Notes: generated by a model not told the origin, from the sequence alone. DNA of 64,000 nucleotides from VAZQ01 sp963771845 (GCA_963771845.1 CAVYVC010000003.1:1-64000); one strand, 5' to 3'. Positions 7,848 to 17,178 are shown, counted from the stretch's first letter. Translations and numbers: made by a program.

Positions 7848-8818
7848 TCGATCACCTCGTCGGCGAGCGCAAGAAGCTTGTCAGGCACGTCAAGGCCGAG
7901 CGTCTTGGCGGCCCGACCGTTGAGTATGAATTCGAACTTGGTGGCCTGAATGACCGGAAGGTCGGCCGGCCTCTCGCCCTGGAGAATCCGCGCGACATAA
8001 ATGCCAACCTGGCGATAGGCGTCCGGTATGCTGGTTCCGTAGCTCATCAGGCCGCCGGCCACGACCCCCTCGCGCTGGCTATAGCTAGCGGGCAGCGCAT
8101 AGCGATCCGCCAGGGCGACAATTCGCTTCCGCTTGGAGTTAAGAAACCCGCCGGTACCGACGAGCAGCGCACCAGCCCCGTGTTGGACGAAGGTTCCAAA
8201 GGCGGTCTCGATGTCGCGCTCGCTGCTGACATCAAAAATGACGAGTTGCTGCCCAATCGTTTGCGCCGCGGCCTGCACGTCTCTTCGCTCGGCCTCCGTG
8301 ACAGGAGTGTTCGGGTTCACGAGCATGGCAATGATCGTCGCCCTGGGCACGAGTTCACGCAGCAGCTCCAATCGCTTCGCCCCGAGCACGCCAGAGAAAA
8401 AGGACACGCCGGTGACGTTGCCGCCAGGCCGGTTGAGGCTGGCCACGAGGCCGTCTCTGACCGGGTCGCTCCCGGTCGCGAAGACGATCGGCACCGTGGT
8501 GGTCGCGGCCTTGGCCGCAAGCGCTGAATCGAGGTTCCCCACGATCACGGCCACCGGGTGGCGAATCAAATCCATCACGAGTGCTGGCAATCGATCCGGC
8601 TGATTGTCCGCAAAACGGTATTCGATCGCGACGTTCTGACCCTCGACAAAGCCTGCTTCCTTCAGACCTCGACGGAATGCGGTCACCCAGTGCTGCACGT
8701 CAGCGAGCGTCGAACTGCGCAAAAATCCCACCGTTGGCAGCGCCGACTGCTGCGCGCGCAGTGCGAGCGGCCACGCTGCCGCACCGCCGACCAGCGTGAC
8801 GAACTCGCGCCTTCTCAC
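7844..8818 (-). CDS. ABC_sub_bind family protein, array member 2
   Basis: 324 residues; GTG start (RRREFVTLVGG leader, cleavage after LRAQQ likely) overlapping the stop of 8815-9798 by 4 bp, and its own stop overlapping the next start. Features: TVGFLRSSTLADVQH, GQNVAIEYRFADNQ, TVPIVFATGSDPVRDG, SLNRPGGNVTGVSFFSG, and C-terminal ADLPVIQATKFEF, ending LALADEVIE. The partial gene at the right window end (63555 on) resembles this member most: both share the GFLRS opening, ATGSDPV/VTGSDPV and LNRPGGNVTG, although they lie on opposite strands some 55 kb apart. Confidence 0.9.
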   Translation of the reverse strand: MRRREFVTLVGGAAAWPLALRAQQSALPTVGFLRSSTLADVQHWVTAFRRGLKEAGFVEGQNVAIEYRFADNQPDRLPALVMDLIRHPVAVIVGNLDSALAAKAATTTVPIVFATGSDPVRDGLVASLNRPGGNVTGVSFFSGVLGAKRLELLRELVPRATIIAMLVNPNTPVTEAERRDVQAAAQTIGQQLVIFDVSSERDIETAFGTFVQHGAGALLVGTGGFLNSKRKRIVALADRYALPASYSQREGVVAGGLMSYGTSIPDAYRQVGIYVARILQGERPADLPVIQATKFEFILNGRAAKTLGLDVPDKLLALADEVIE

Positions 8819-9798
8819 TCGATCACCTCGTCGGCACGACCAACCAGCGGCAGTGGAATGGTCAAGCCGAGGGCGTCGGCCGTCTTGAGATTGACTACAA
8901 ACTCGATGCGCGACTGCTGTTGGACTGGCAAGTCCGCAGGCTTGGCGCCCTTGAGTATCTGGCCGACATAGACGCCAACCATTCGCAAGGCGTCGGTCAG
9001 GCTGGAGCCATAGCTCATGAGCCCGCCGCCGGCCGCAAATTCACGGACCTGATAGATCGCGGGAAGCTTGTGATGTCGCGTCAGAGCACCGATCTGCTCG
9101 CTGTGGTCATTGAAATAGCCGTCGGACGTAAAGATGACAGCGCCGATGTGCCGTTTGACCATCTCAGAGAGGGCCATATCGAGCTCGGCGAGCGTGGAAG
9201 CGAACGAAACGTCCGTTTCCAGGCCAAGTGAGCGAGACGCTTCCTGCACCTCCTTCACGAAGCCCGTGGTTAGTGGGTTCTTCTGGTTGCTGATGCATCC
9301 GATGACATTTGCTGCCGGCACGACGTCATGCAGAATTTCGATTCGCTTCGGCACCAGCTCGGTGGTCAACCGGCTCACACCGGTGAGATTGCCGCCCGGT
9401 CGGGCGAGGCTCGCCACCAGCCCCGCTTTCACCGGATCGGACGCGCTGTTGAAGACGATCGGGATGGTCGTCGTGGCCGCCTTGGCCACGTGCGCGATGG
9501 CTTCCGAGCCGACGGCCGCGATCACAGCGACATTCCGGCGCACGAGATCGGCCGCCAGCGGTGACAGGCGGCTATTATCGCCCTCCGCCCAGCGATATTC
9601 GATCGCAGCGTTCTGCCCTTCGACAAATCCGAGTTCGCCAATTCCGCGATGGAAAGCCGCCACCTGGCGCGCGTATTCTTGCCTCGAACGGCCGTTGAGA
9701 AAGCCGATCACCAGCATCGCGGCCTGCTGAGCGCGCGCCGCGAGCGGCCATGCGGCTGTCGTTCCGCCGAGAAGCGTGATGAACTCGCGGCGCCTCAT
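8815..9798 (-). CDS. ABC_sub_bind family protein, array member 3 (first of coupled set)
   Basis: 327 residues with an ATG start. The family (PF04392, related to tryptophan-binding TrpX) consists of exported two-lobe solute-binding proteins for ABC importers. The leader MRRREFITLLGG...AARAQQ has an Arg pair and hydrophobic stretch and would be exported, by Tat or Sec. Landmarks: MLVIGFLNGRSRQEY, GQNAAIEYRWAEGD, TIPIVFNSASDPVKAG, LARPGGNLTGVSRL, GGGLMSYGSSL, GQILKGAKPADLPVQ and terminal VGRADEVIE. It has its own start region and leads three genes joined by GTGA overlaps. No permease or ATPase gene lies in the array. Confidence 0.9.
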   Translation of the reverse strand: MRRREFITLLGGTTAAWPLAARAQQAAMLVIGFLNGRSRQEYARQVAAFHRGIGELGFVEGQNAAIEYRWAEGDNSRLSPLAADLVRRNVAVIAAVGSEAIAHVAKAATTTIPIVFNSASDPVKAGLVASLARPGGNLTGVSRLTTELVPKRIEILHDVVPAANVIGCISNQKNPLTTGFVKEVQEASRSLGLETDVSFASTLAELDMALSEMVKRHIGAVIFTSDGYFNDHSEQIGALTRHHKLPAIYQVREFAAGGGLMSYGSSLTDALRMVGVYVGQILKGAKPADLPVQQQSRIEFVVNLKTADALGLTIPLPLVGRADEVIE

Positions 9799-9940
9799 TT
9801 AGCTCCCAAGGTTCAGGACTACGCAATACGGCCTGAAAGATACCACACCCCGTCACGGCAGTGTGGGTGGCATTTCTCGTCCGCAGCACCGCAGTAAGCA
9901 GACCCTCGGGCGGCGGCGATGACGGTCTCTTGGTGCCAGA

Positions 9941-9965
9941 AGCCGCCGTGAGCACATGCAGCAAC
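9941..9965 (-). repeat. 25-bp 3' core after an ABC_sub_bind stop, copy 2
   Basis: Minus-strand GTTGCTGCATGTGCTCACGG then CGGCT, about 20 bp after the stop of the 9986-10974 pseudogene. Similarity to the 58051 copy extends on both sides (GAGTAA..T.GG.TTCC.ACAC before, TGGCACCA after). Confidence 0.7.
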
Positions 9966-9985
9966 TCGCTGTGTGGAAGCCAGAC

Positions 9986-10974
9986 TTACTCGATCACCTC
10001 GTCGGCGCGCGACATGATCGATGGTGGCACGTCGAGGCCGAGGGCCTTGGCGGTTTTGAGGTTGATGACGAACTCGAACTTGGTCGGCTGCTCGACCGGC
10101 AAGTCCGCCGGCTTGGTGCCTTTGAGAATGCGATCCACGTAGTAGGCACCACGGCGAAACATGCCCGGATAGCTCGGCCCGTACGACATGAGGCCGCCGA
10201 TATCCACGAACTCCCTTGCGGCAAACATTGCAGCGATGCGCGTCTTCGCTGCGAAGTCCACGATTAGTTGTTGATGAGAGAACGTGAGCGGGTCGGCAAA
10301 AACCACCAGGCCCTCAGCATGGTCGCGTGTGACCATCCCGAAGGCATCGTCAAACCCTGTCGGACCCTGTACCGGCACGGATTGAACTTGCAGGCCTAGC
10401 ACCGGCGCGGCTGCCGTCATTTCCTTCATCGCCACTTCGGCGGGAGGAATGGTCGCATTGAACAGGATGAGCACGCGGTAAATCTTCGGCGCGGTCTCCT
10501 TGAAGAATCTCCAGTCGCTTGGCGGCGAGGTCCGGGGCGATGGAGCTTACCCCTGTTACGTTCCCGCCGGGGCTCGCAAGGCCTGCGACGAGTCCGGTGG
10601 CGACCGGGTCACCCGGATCCATGATAACAATGGGTATCACGCTGGTGGCGCTCTTAGCGGCTTTGGCTGGAGGCGTCGAAGCCGTGACGATGACATCCAC
10701 GTTGAGTTCGAGCGAGTTCGATTGCCAAGTCGGTGAGTCGCTCGTACCGCCCCTCTGCCCAACGCCGCTCGAACGCAACGTTCTGCCCCTCGACCCAGCC
10801 CAACTCCTGCAGCGCTTTGTAGAAGGCCTGCATCCGGGGATTGCGTGCGGCTGTTGCCCTGTTGCCGGGCAACAGCACGCCGATCCGCCGCACCCCGCCC
10901 AACTGCTGTGCCCGCGCGGCGAGCGGCAGGACGACCGCGCCGCCGAGAAGCGTGATGAACTCGCGTCGTTTCAT
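9986..10974 (-). pseudogene. ABC_sub_bind family protein with two frameshifts
   Basis: Three overlapping frames together rebuild a full-length member: an N-terminal piece from the ATG at 10974 (MKRREFITLLGGAVVLP), a middle piece (LNVDVIVTASTPPAKAAK to LASPGGNVTGVSSIAPDL) and a C-terminal piece (IYRVLILFNATIPPAE to the terminal SRADEVIE). The frame changes at about 10706 and 10505. The DNA is otherwise continuous and family-like, so the lesions are one- or two-base indels. It is non-functional as read, unless the indels are sequencing errors. Confidence 0.85.
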
Positions 10975-11048
10975 TCGGCAACCTCGCTGGCAGGCTGTGG
11001 GCGATGTCAGGGCCTACCGGAGGATAGCACGTCTCGCTGCCGCAGGAG

Positions 11049-11100
11049 TGCTGCGCTGCGGGATTTCAACCCGGCTTATGACGGCTTCGGGTCATTCGCG
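11049..11100 (-). repeat. shared upstream element of ABC_sub_bind genes, copy 2
   Basis: On the minus strand it reads AATGACCCGAAGCCGTCAT, then AAGCCGGGTTGAAATCCCGC and AGCGCAGCA, matching 6681-6734 along its length. It lies about 75 bp upstream of the 10974 start. Confidence 0.55.
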
Positions 11101-11300
11101 TCGCGGCCAGGCAAGGCCGTCCATCGCGGAACTTCCGCAGCTCCCCCGAAAGCTGACGCAAATTCAACGCCTTGGCCTCTGACGCGATGTGCCGCCAGGA
11201 ACGGACTCCTGCGCCGCAACAAACAGTATCGCGGTAAGGAGGTGCCGTAGCAGGAGTGGTTGGAAATTGCAGGCGGTGTAATCTCCAGCTTGGTCCAATA

Positions 11301-11381
11301 AGCGATTGCAGCAATTCCTATGTCAGCAAGCCTTATAGTCCGCGCGATTTGCTGGCAAAGGTCCGCACCTATTTAGGGTAA
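11301..11381 (+). pseudogene. response-regulator receiver domain, C-terminal scrap
   Basis: A ~26-codon tail reading SYVSKPYSPRDLLAKVRTYLG then stop. KPYSPRDLLAKV is the hallmark end of CheY-like receivers (conserved Lys-Pro, then helix 5). Nothing upstream completes the domain. Confidence 0.5.
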
Positions 11382-11482
11382 TTCTCAAGGCCGCCGCACT
11401 CGGCGCCAGCTCGGACGCCCTGCCGCGCTCCTCGCAGGCGAGCAATGAGGTCGGAATTCGTGCTTCATCACGAAGATTTTAA

Positions 11483-11510
11483 TTGACGCAATTTGTAGTT
11501 ATGGTATATT
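11483..11510 (+). promoter_or_regulatory. sigma70-type promoter
   Basis: TTGACG and TATATT are separated by 16 bp in an AT-rich pocket of an otherwise GC-rich region. It points toward murD, about 500 bp downstream, and is the best candidate to start the dcw transcript in this rearranged context. Confidence 0.5.
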
Positions 11511-11767
11511 GTCCCCGCAGTGCGCAAACCCGGCGCGGAGCGAGAGCGATCTGCTTACAAGCCACTGTGCTGACAAGCGACTGCGCTTACATGATCAACA
11601 GGTTGGCGGCTGAAGCCCGCGTCTTTCATTGTTTTGCACCTTGCATCGAAAGAAGGAAACGAACCAGGTGTCCCCGAGCGTTCATCCGCACGTTGTTTCA
11701 CGGGGGCAGTACAACTCGACGAGGCCGATTCTTACCAAACAAACCCAACGGACGAAATGCATTATCC

Positions 11768-11808
11768 GTGAAGGAGTTATCTGTGAGGCTCCTTCACACA
11801 CAGTTTTT
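11768..11808 (+). terminator. terminator-like hairpin in the leader
   Basis: Perfect 9-bp inverted repeat GTGAAGGAG / CTCCTTCAC with a 12-base loop, followed after 6 bases by TTTTTCCC. Placed between the promoter at 11483 and murD, it could be an attenuator or end an unannotated short transcript. Confidence 0.5.
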
Positions 11809-12012
11809 CCCTCTGTTGTTGCTGTGATCCCCCTGTTCGCGTCTCGGTTATTTATTTCGCAAGTCCGCGGGTTACGGGCACTTCTTTCATGCCTCCCTGT
11901 ATTTTCCCTGTTATTTTCAGGCAACGCGCGTGGCAGCGGCCAGACGCATTGATTGCGCTCCGCACTGGTCATGGCGCAGGATGAGCGCAGACTGCGTAAA
12001 CCCCGGAACAGC

Positions 12013-13410
12013 TTGATTCCAATCACGACATTTGCCGGGAAAAAAGTTGCGCTCTTCGGGCTCGGAGGATCGGGACTCGCGAGCGCGAGCGCGCTGCTTG
12101 CCGGCGGTGCCCACGTGGTCGGCTGGGATGACAATGCTGACGCCATCGCAAAGGCGGCGAGCGCGGGCGTGCCGACCGGCGACTTGCGCCACCTCGATTG
12201 GTCCAGGATCTCGGCGCTCGTACTTGCTCCCGGAGTGCCGCTCACCCATCCCGCCCCGCACTGGCCGGTCGGGCTTGCCCGCGCTGCCGCGGTCGAGGTG
12301 ATCGGCGATATCGAACTGTTCTGTCGCGAGCGGCGGCGCCAGGCGCCACAGGCGCCGTTTGTCGCGATCACCGGAACGAATGGCAAATCGACGACCACTG
12401 CGCTGGTCGCGCACTTACTGCGTTGCGGCGGTCACGAGACGCAGGTGGGCGGCAATATAGGAACTGCCATCCTCTCGCTGGAACCGCCGCGCATTGGTCG
12501 CGCGCATGTGATCGAGGTCTCGTCGTATCAGATCGATCTCGCTCCGACGCTCGATCCCTCCATTGGCATTCTCATCAATATCAGCGAGGACCATCTCGAT
12601 CGCCACGGCACAATTCGCGAATACGCAGCAGTGAAGGAGAGGCTGGTTTGCGGAGTGCCGGAGGACGGAACCGCAATCATTGGCGTGGATGATAACTGGT
12701 GCGCGGCGGCGGCGGACCGCATAGAGCGCGCAGGCAAGCGGGTCGTCCGGGTGTCTGTGCGCCGGCCGCTTCCGGATGGCCTTTATGTCCAGGGCGAAAC
12801 CATTATGCGAGCTGCGGGCGCCAGCGCCCGACCCATCGCTCATTTTGGCGGCATTGGCTCACTGCGGGGAATCCACAACGCGCAGAACGCGGCCTGCGCG
12901 GTCGCGGCGGCTCTCGCCCTTTCATTCCCGTCCGATCACATCCAGCAGGGACTGGTCTCGTTTCCCGGTCTTGCTCATCGGATGGAGCAGGTCGGCCGCA
13001 GAGGCCGCGTGTTATTTGTCAACGACTCGAAAGCGACGAATGCGGATTCCGCCGCCCAGGCGCTTGCCTGCTTCTCCACTATTTTCTGGATCGTGGGCGG
13101 CAAGCCGAAGACGGGCGGGCTGGAATCGCTTGCGGGCTTCTTCCCGCGTATTCGCAAAGCCTATTTGATCGGCGAAGCGGCGGCCGAGTTTGCGCTGCAA
13201 CTTGACGGACGCGTGCCTTATGTCGTTGCCGGCACCCTCGAGCGCGCCGTCGATCTGGCCGTGCGCGATGCGGACGCCTGCGACCCCAAAGAGCCGGTCG
13301 TGCTGCTATCTCCGGCCTGTGCCTCCTTCGATCAATACCGCAATTTCGAGGTGCGCGGCGATCGTTTCCGCGAACTGGTACAGGGGCTGCCGGGACTGAT
13401 GCCTGCCTAA
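12013..13410 (+). CDS. murD: UDP-N-acetylmuramoylalanine--D-glutamate ligase
   Basis: Adds D-glutamate to UDP-MurNAc-L-Ala in the cytoplasm, using ATP. About 465 residues, normal length. Visible: N-terminal FGLGGSGLASASALLAGG (UDP-substrate domain), the Mur-ligase P-loop TGTNGKSTTTALVAHLL (~119-135), NISEDHLDRHG, and the C-terminal VNDSKATNADSAAQAL and LLSPACASFDQ motifs. I chose TTG at 12013 because the family begins at IPITTFAGK; in-frame ATG 11971 and GTG 11953 give unconserved extensions. It is the first dcw gene present; mraY and murF, which normally precede it, are absent. Confidence 0.95.
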   Translation: MIPITTFAGKKVALFGLGGSGLASASALLAGGAHVVGWDDNADAIAKAASAGVPTGDLRHLDWSRISALVLAPGVPLTHPAPHWPVGLARAAAVEVIGDIELFCRERRRQAPQAPFVAITGTNGKSTTTALVAHLLRCGGHETQVGGNIGTAILSLEPPRIGRAHVIEVSSYQIDLAPTLDPSIGILINISEDHLDRHGTIREYAAVKERLVCGVPEDGTAIIGVDDNWCAAAADRIERAGKRVVRVSVRRPLPDGLYVQGETIMRAAGASARPIAHFGGIGSLRGIHNAQNAACAVAAALALSFPSDHIQQGLVSFPGLAHRMEQVGRRGRVLFVNDSKATNADSAAQALACFSTIFWIVGGKPKTGGLESLAGFFPRIRKAYLIGEAAAEFALQLDGRVPYVVAGTLERAVDLAVRDADACDPKEPVVLLSPACASFDQYRNFEVRGDRFRELVQGLPGLMPA

Positions 13411-13508
13411 TCTACTGACCCCTCTGGCCAAAACAGCAAACCCGGCCGGCTCGTTAACGCGACGTAAACCAGCTCCCGGCACCACTGCTTAGCTGTTGAG
13501 GGGTGCGG

Positions 13509-14663
13509 ATGGTTTCGCGGCTCGAACGCACGGCATTTGCGGCGTGGTGGTGGACCGTTGACCGCCTGCTGCTGGGGGCTTTGCTTGCGCTGATTTTCGG
13601 CGGGGTTGTGCTCTCGCTGGCAGCAAGCCCTCCGGTTGCAGCCCGGCTCGGGCTCGATCCTTTTTATTTCGTCACCAGACACGTCCTTTACATCGTGCCG
13701 GCCGTGGCAGTCATGGTTGCCACGTCGTTTCTATCCCCGCGGCAGCTTCGACGGCTCGCGCTTCTGGTGTTCGTTCTCAGCCTAGTGCTCGTGGCGGCAT
13801 CCCTTCAATTCGGCGCCGAAGTCAAAGGCGCTCGCCGCTGGCTTGTTTTGTTCGGGATCAATTTTCAGCCGTCGGAATTTCTCAAGCCTTCATTCGTCGT
13901 TTTGATCGCCTGGCTGTTTAGTGAATTGGCACACCGGCCGGAAATGCCAGCGAATATCATCGCACTCGCGCTGCTTGTGCTTGCGCTGACAGGTCTGGTA
14001 CTCCAGCCCGACTTCGGGCAGACGATGTTGATCGCGCTCGTCTGGGGTTCGCTCTTCTTCCTGGCAGGCATGCGCGTCGTCTGGGTTTTAGGGCTCGCTG
14101 GCGCGGCACTGGCGGGGCTTGCCAGCGCGTATTTCTTCATTCCTCATGTCGCGCGCCGGATCGAGCGATTTCTGGATCCCGCATCGGGCGACAGCTTCAA
14201 TATCGATCAGGCGCTGGAATCATTCCAGCGCGGCGGCTGGTTCGGGCGCGGTCCCGGTGAGGGCACGGTCAAGCGCATCCTGCCCGAGAGCCACACCGAT
14301 TTCGTGTTTGCTGTAGCGGCGGAGGAATTCGGTATTGTGCTGTGCTTGCTGCTGCTTCTTGTCTTCGCCTTCATCGTGCTGCGGGCGCTGCGCCGGGCGG
14401 CCGAGAACGAGGATACGTTTGCACGCTTCGGGACCGGTGGCCTTGCCATTCTGTTCGGGCTGCAATCAGCAATCAACATGGCCGTGAATTTGCACCTGAT
14501 GCCTGCTAAGGGGATGACGCTGCCGTTCATCTCATATGGCGGTTCCTCGATGATCTCGCTTGGCTATGCCATGGGAATGCTGATCGCCCTGACGCGGGAG
14601 CGCCCGCGCGCTGCGCTGCTTGCGACTCCGGGCGAGCTCGTCCCGGTTGCCGGCGCAGCCTAA
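13509..14663 (+). CDS. ftsW: FtsW, septal peptidoglycan polymerase (SEDS family)
   Basis: 384 residues with about ten membrane helices. FtsW polymerises lipid II at the septum together with FtsI. SEDS landmarks: VKGARRWLVLFGINFQPSE, LKPSFVVLIAWLF, LQPDFGQTML, ESFQRGGWFGRGPGEGTVK, LPESHTDFVFAVAAEEFG, and LPFISYGGSSMISLG near the end. The ATG at 13509 follows GAGGGGTGCGG; an in-frame GTG lies 6 bases earlier. It starts about 100 bp after murD, the widest gap in the murD-ftsA run, and ends 2 bp before murG. No ftsI is in the window. Confidence 0.95.
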   Translation: MVSRLERTAFAAWWWTVDRLLLGALLALIFGGVVLSLAASPPVAARLGLDPFYFVTRHVLYIVPAVAVMVATSFLSPRQLRRLALLVFVLSLVLVAASLQFGAEVKGARRWLVLFGINFQPSEFLKPSFVVLIAWLFSELAHRPEMPANIIALALLVLALTGLVLQPDFGQTMLIALVWGSLFFLAGMRVVWVLGLAGAALAGLASAYFFIPHVARRIERFLDPASGDSFNIDQALESFQRGGWFGRGPGEGTVKRILPESHTDFVFAVAAEEFGIVLCLLLLLVFAFIVLRALRRAAENEDTFARFGTGGLAILFGLQSAINMAVNLHLMPAKGMTLPFISYGGSSMISLGYAMGMLIALTRERPRAALLATPGELVPVAGAA

Positions 14664-14665
14664 GG

Positions 14666-15769
14666 ATGGCTGCGCCGCTGGTATTGCTCGCAGCCGGAGG
14701 CACCGGCGGTCATCTATTTCCCGCCGAGGCGCTTGCGGAAGTCCTGGCGCGGCGTGGCCTCGTCATTGATCTCGCCACGGATCACCGGGCAGAGCGATAC
14801 GGACACGCATTCCCTGCAAGAAACATTCACATCATCGCGAGCGAGACCCTGCGCGGCCGCGACCCGCTATCCATTGGACGTGCGATCGCAACACTGGGCT
14901 TCGGTACGTTGCAGGCATCCCGTCTCATTGGTCGTCTCAAGCCTGCGGCGGTTGTGGGCTTCGGCGGCTATCCCACGATTCCTCCACTGCTCGCGGCAGC
15001 GCTTCGCAAACTGCCAACGCTCATTCACGAGCAGAATGCGGTCATGGGCCGGGCCAACCGGTTCCTCGCGCGCCGGGTGAGATGTATTGCGACCGGCTTT
15101 GCAGGGGTGCTCGAACGCGAGCCGACGCTCAACGCGAAAGCAAGGCGCACCGGCAATCCGGTTCGTTCGAGCGTCATTGCGGCCGCCGCGAAGCCTTTCA
15201 CGCACCGGCAAAGGGGCAGCGGCTTTCGGCTGCTTATCTTCGGCGGCAGCCAGGGGGCGCGCATCATGGCGGATGTGGTGCCGGCCGCAGTTCAAAGGCT
15301 GGATACGCATTTGCAGAGCGAACTCGCTATCGTGCAGCAGGCGCGCGAGGAAGACCTTGCACGGGTCAAGGCGGCTTACGCAGAAGCAAAAATTGCGGCT
15401 GAAGTGGCCCCATTTTTTTCCGATCTCCCGGCGCGGATCGCGGCCGCCCAGCTTGTGATCGCCCGTTCCGGCGCCAGCACCGTGGCGGAACTCACGGCCG
15501 TGGGCCGGCCTGCCATACTCGTGCCTCTCCCGCATGCTCTTGATCAGGATCAGTCCGCCAATGCAGCCGTGCTGGAGCGTTCGGGCGGCGCAATCCGGCT
15601 CCTGCAAAATGACTTCAGCCCTGATCGGCTCGCGCGCGAAATCAGCATGCTTGCCAGCGCTCCGGAAAAGCTCTTAGCAATGGCAGCCGCTGCGCGCTCA
15701 GAAGGGGCTCTCGACGCCGCAGAGCGGCTGGCCGATCTCGTGGGGGAGATTATGAGTGTTGCGCAATGA
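14666..15769 (+). CDS. murG: undecaprenyl-PP-MurNAc-pentapeptide GlcNAc transferase
   Basis: Makes lipid II from lipid I on the inner face of the cytoplasmic membrane. 367 residues, GT28 family. N-terminal glycine-rich loop LLAAGGTGGHLFPAEAL (~7-23), VGFGGYPTIPPLLAA, HEQNAVMGRANR, C-terminal nucleotide-binding FGGSQGARIMADVVP, and the donor-site VIARSGASTVAELTAVGRP followed by DQDQSANA. It is spaced 2 bp from ftsW and overlaps murC by ATGA. Confidence 0.95.
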   Translation: MAAPLVLLAAGGTGGHLFPAEALAEVLARRGLVIDLATDHRAERYGHAFPARNIHIIASETLRGRDPLSIGRAIATLGFGTLQASRLIGRLKPAAVVGFGGYPTIPPLLAAALRKLPTLIHEQNAVMGRANRFLARRVRCIATGFAGVLEREPTLNAKARRTGNPVRSSVIAAAAKPFTHRQRGSGFRLLIFGGSQGARIMADVVPAAVQRLDTHLQSELAIVQQAREEDLARVKAAYAEAKIAAEVAPFFSDLPARIAAAQLVIARSGASTVAELTAVGRPAILVPLPHALDQDQSANAAVLERSGGAIRLLQNDFSPDRLAREISMLASAPEKLLAMAAAARSEGALDAAERLADLVGEIMSVAQ

Positions 15770-17178
15770 AGTTGCCGACAAATATCGGCCCGATCCACTT
15801 TGTCGGCATCGGCGGCATTGGGATGAGCGGCATCGCGGAAGTGCTTATCAATCTCGGCTACACCGTGCAGGGGACAGACGCATCCGAGAGCGCAAACGTC
15901 AGGCGCTTGCGGGAAAGAGGTGTGAAAGTTTCAATCGGACATGCCGCTACCGCGTTGGGCGATGCCGCTGTCGTGGTCGTATCGACCGCCATCAAACGCG
16001 ATAATCCGGAACTCACAGCCGCGCGTGCCAGGCGGCTTCCGGTCGTTCGGCGCGCCGAGATGCTCGCTGAACTCATGCGCCTCAAGAGCTGCGTCGCAAT
16101 TGCCGGCACGCACGGAAAAACAACGACCACTTCTCTCGTTGCGGCTCTGATCGATGCGGGTGGCTTCGATCCGACCGTCATCAATGGCGGTATCATCAAT
16201 GCTTACGGCACCAACGCTCGGTTAGGAGCGGGTGATTGGATGGTTGTCGAGGCCGACGAATCAGATGGCACTTTTCTGAAGCTTCCAGCCGATGTCGCCG
16301 TCGTCACCAACGTCGACCCCGAACACCTCGATCATTTCAAGACTTACGACGCGGTGCAGGAAGCATTCCGTGCTTTTGTTGAAAACGTGCCGTTTTATGG
16401 CTTTGCCGTGATGTGCACGGATCACCCGGTGGTGCAATTGCTGGTCGGGCAGATCACCGATCGGCGTGTTATTACCTACGGCGAGAATCCCCAGGCGGAC
16501 GTGCGGCTGGCCGAGCTTGATCATTGCGATGGCCAATCGCGCTTCTCGGTCGTGTTCCGCGACCGCGCCGGCGCGACCGTGCATGAGATCGATGGCCTGC
16601 GCCTGCCTATGCCGGGGCGGCATAATGCGCTCAATGCCACGGCTGCAATTGCAGTCGCCCGCGAGCTCGGCGTCGCCGACGATCTCATTCGCAAGGCTCT
16701 CGCCGAATTCGGCGGGGTGCGGCGCCGCTTCACCCGCACCGGCGAGTGGAATGGCGTGCCGATCATCGATGATTATGGCCATCATCCCGTTGAAATCGCC
16801 GCGGTGTTGCGGGCAGCACGGGAGACGAGCAAGGGACGTGTCATCGCTATCGTGCAGCCGCATCGCTATTCGCGTCTCGCGACCCTGTTCGACCAGTTCT
16901 CCACCTGTTTCAACGACGCCGATAGCGTAATCGTCGGCCACGTTTATGCGGCAGGCGAGATGCCGATCCCGGGTGCCGACCGGGACGCCCTGGTCCAGGG
17001 TTTGCGCGCCCATGGACATCGGCAAGTCATTCCGCTTGACGGAGCGCACGATCTTGCGCCCATGATCAAGCGCTTGGCGCAGCCCGGCGATATTGTGGTG
17101 TGTCTCGGAGCCGGGAATATCACGCAATGGGCTTACGCGCTGCCGAGCGAACTTGCCGCGCTTGGGGCCGCGGCGTGA
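15766..17178 (+). CDS. murC: UDP-N-acetylmuramate--L-alanine ligase
   Basis: First amino-acid-adding ligase of peptidoglycan synthesis, cytoplasmic and ATP-dependent. 470 residues. N-terminal HFVGIGGIGMSGIAEVLINL, P-loop AGTHGKTTTTSLVAALI (~114-130), EADESDGTFLKL, NVDPEHLDHF, GVRRRFTRTGEW, and DDYGHHPVEIAAVL. Start and stop each overlap a neighbour by 4 bp (ATGA with murG, GTGA with murB). Confidence 0.95.
   Translation: MKLPTNIGPIHFVGIGGIGMSGIAEVLINLGYTVQGTDASESANVRRLRERGVKVSIGHAATALGDAAVVVVSTAIKRDNPELTAARARRLPVVRRAEMLAELMRLKSCVAIAGTHGKTTTTSLVAALIDAGGFDPTVINGGIINAYGTNARLGAGDWMVVEADESDGTFLKLPADVAVVTNVDPEHLDHFKTYDAVQEAFRAFVENVPFYGFAVMCTDHPVVQLLVGQITDRRVITYGENPQADVRLAELDHCDGQSRFSVVFRDRAGATVHEIDGLRLPMPGRHNALNATAAIAVARELGVADDLIRKALAEFGGVRRRFTRTGEWNGVPIIDDYGHHPVEIAAVLRAARETSKGRVIAIVQPHRYSRLATLFDQFSTCFNDADSVIVGHVYAAGEMPIPGADRDALVQGLRAHGHRQVIPLDGAHDLAPMIKRLAQPGDIVVCLGAGNITQWAYALPSELAALGAAA

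Larger units (their letters stand above)
11382..12012. other. long leader region upstream of murD
   Basis: No supported gene in ~630 bp. It holds a good promoter (11483), a 16-bp tandem duplication (11557-11588, ACAAGCCACTGTGCTG then a copy with three changes) and a terminator-like hairpin (11768). At 11877-11927 it is T-rich with CCCTGT-type repeats. Confidence 0.5.

Noticed and set aside
11682..12414. Minus-strand frames over the murD start and leader
   Set aside because: They overlap the MurD N-terminal glycine-rich loop and have composition typical of antisense frames.
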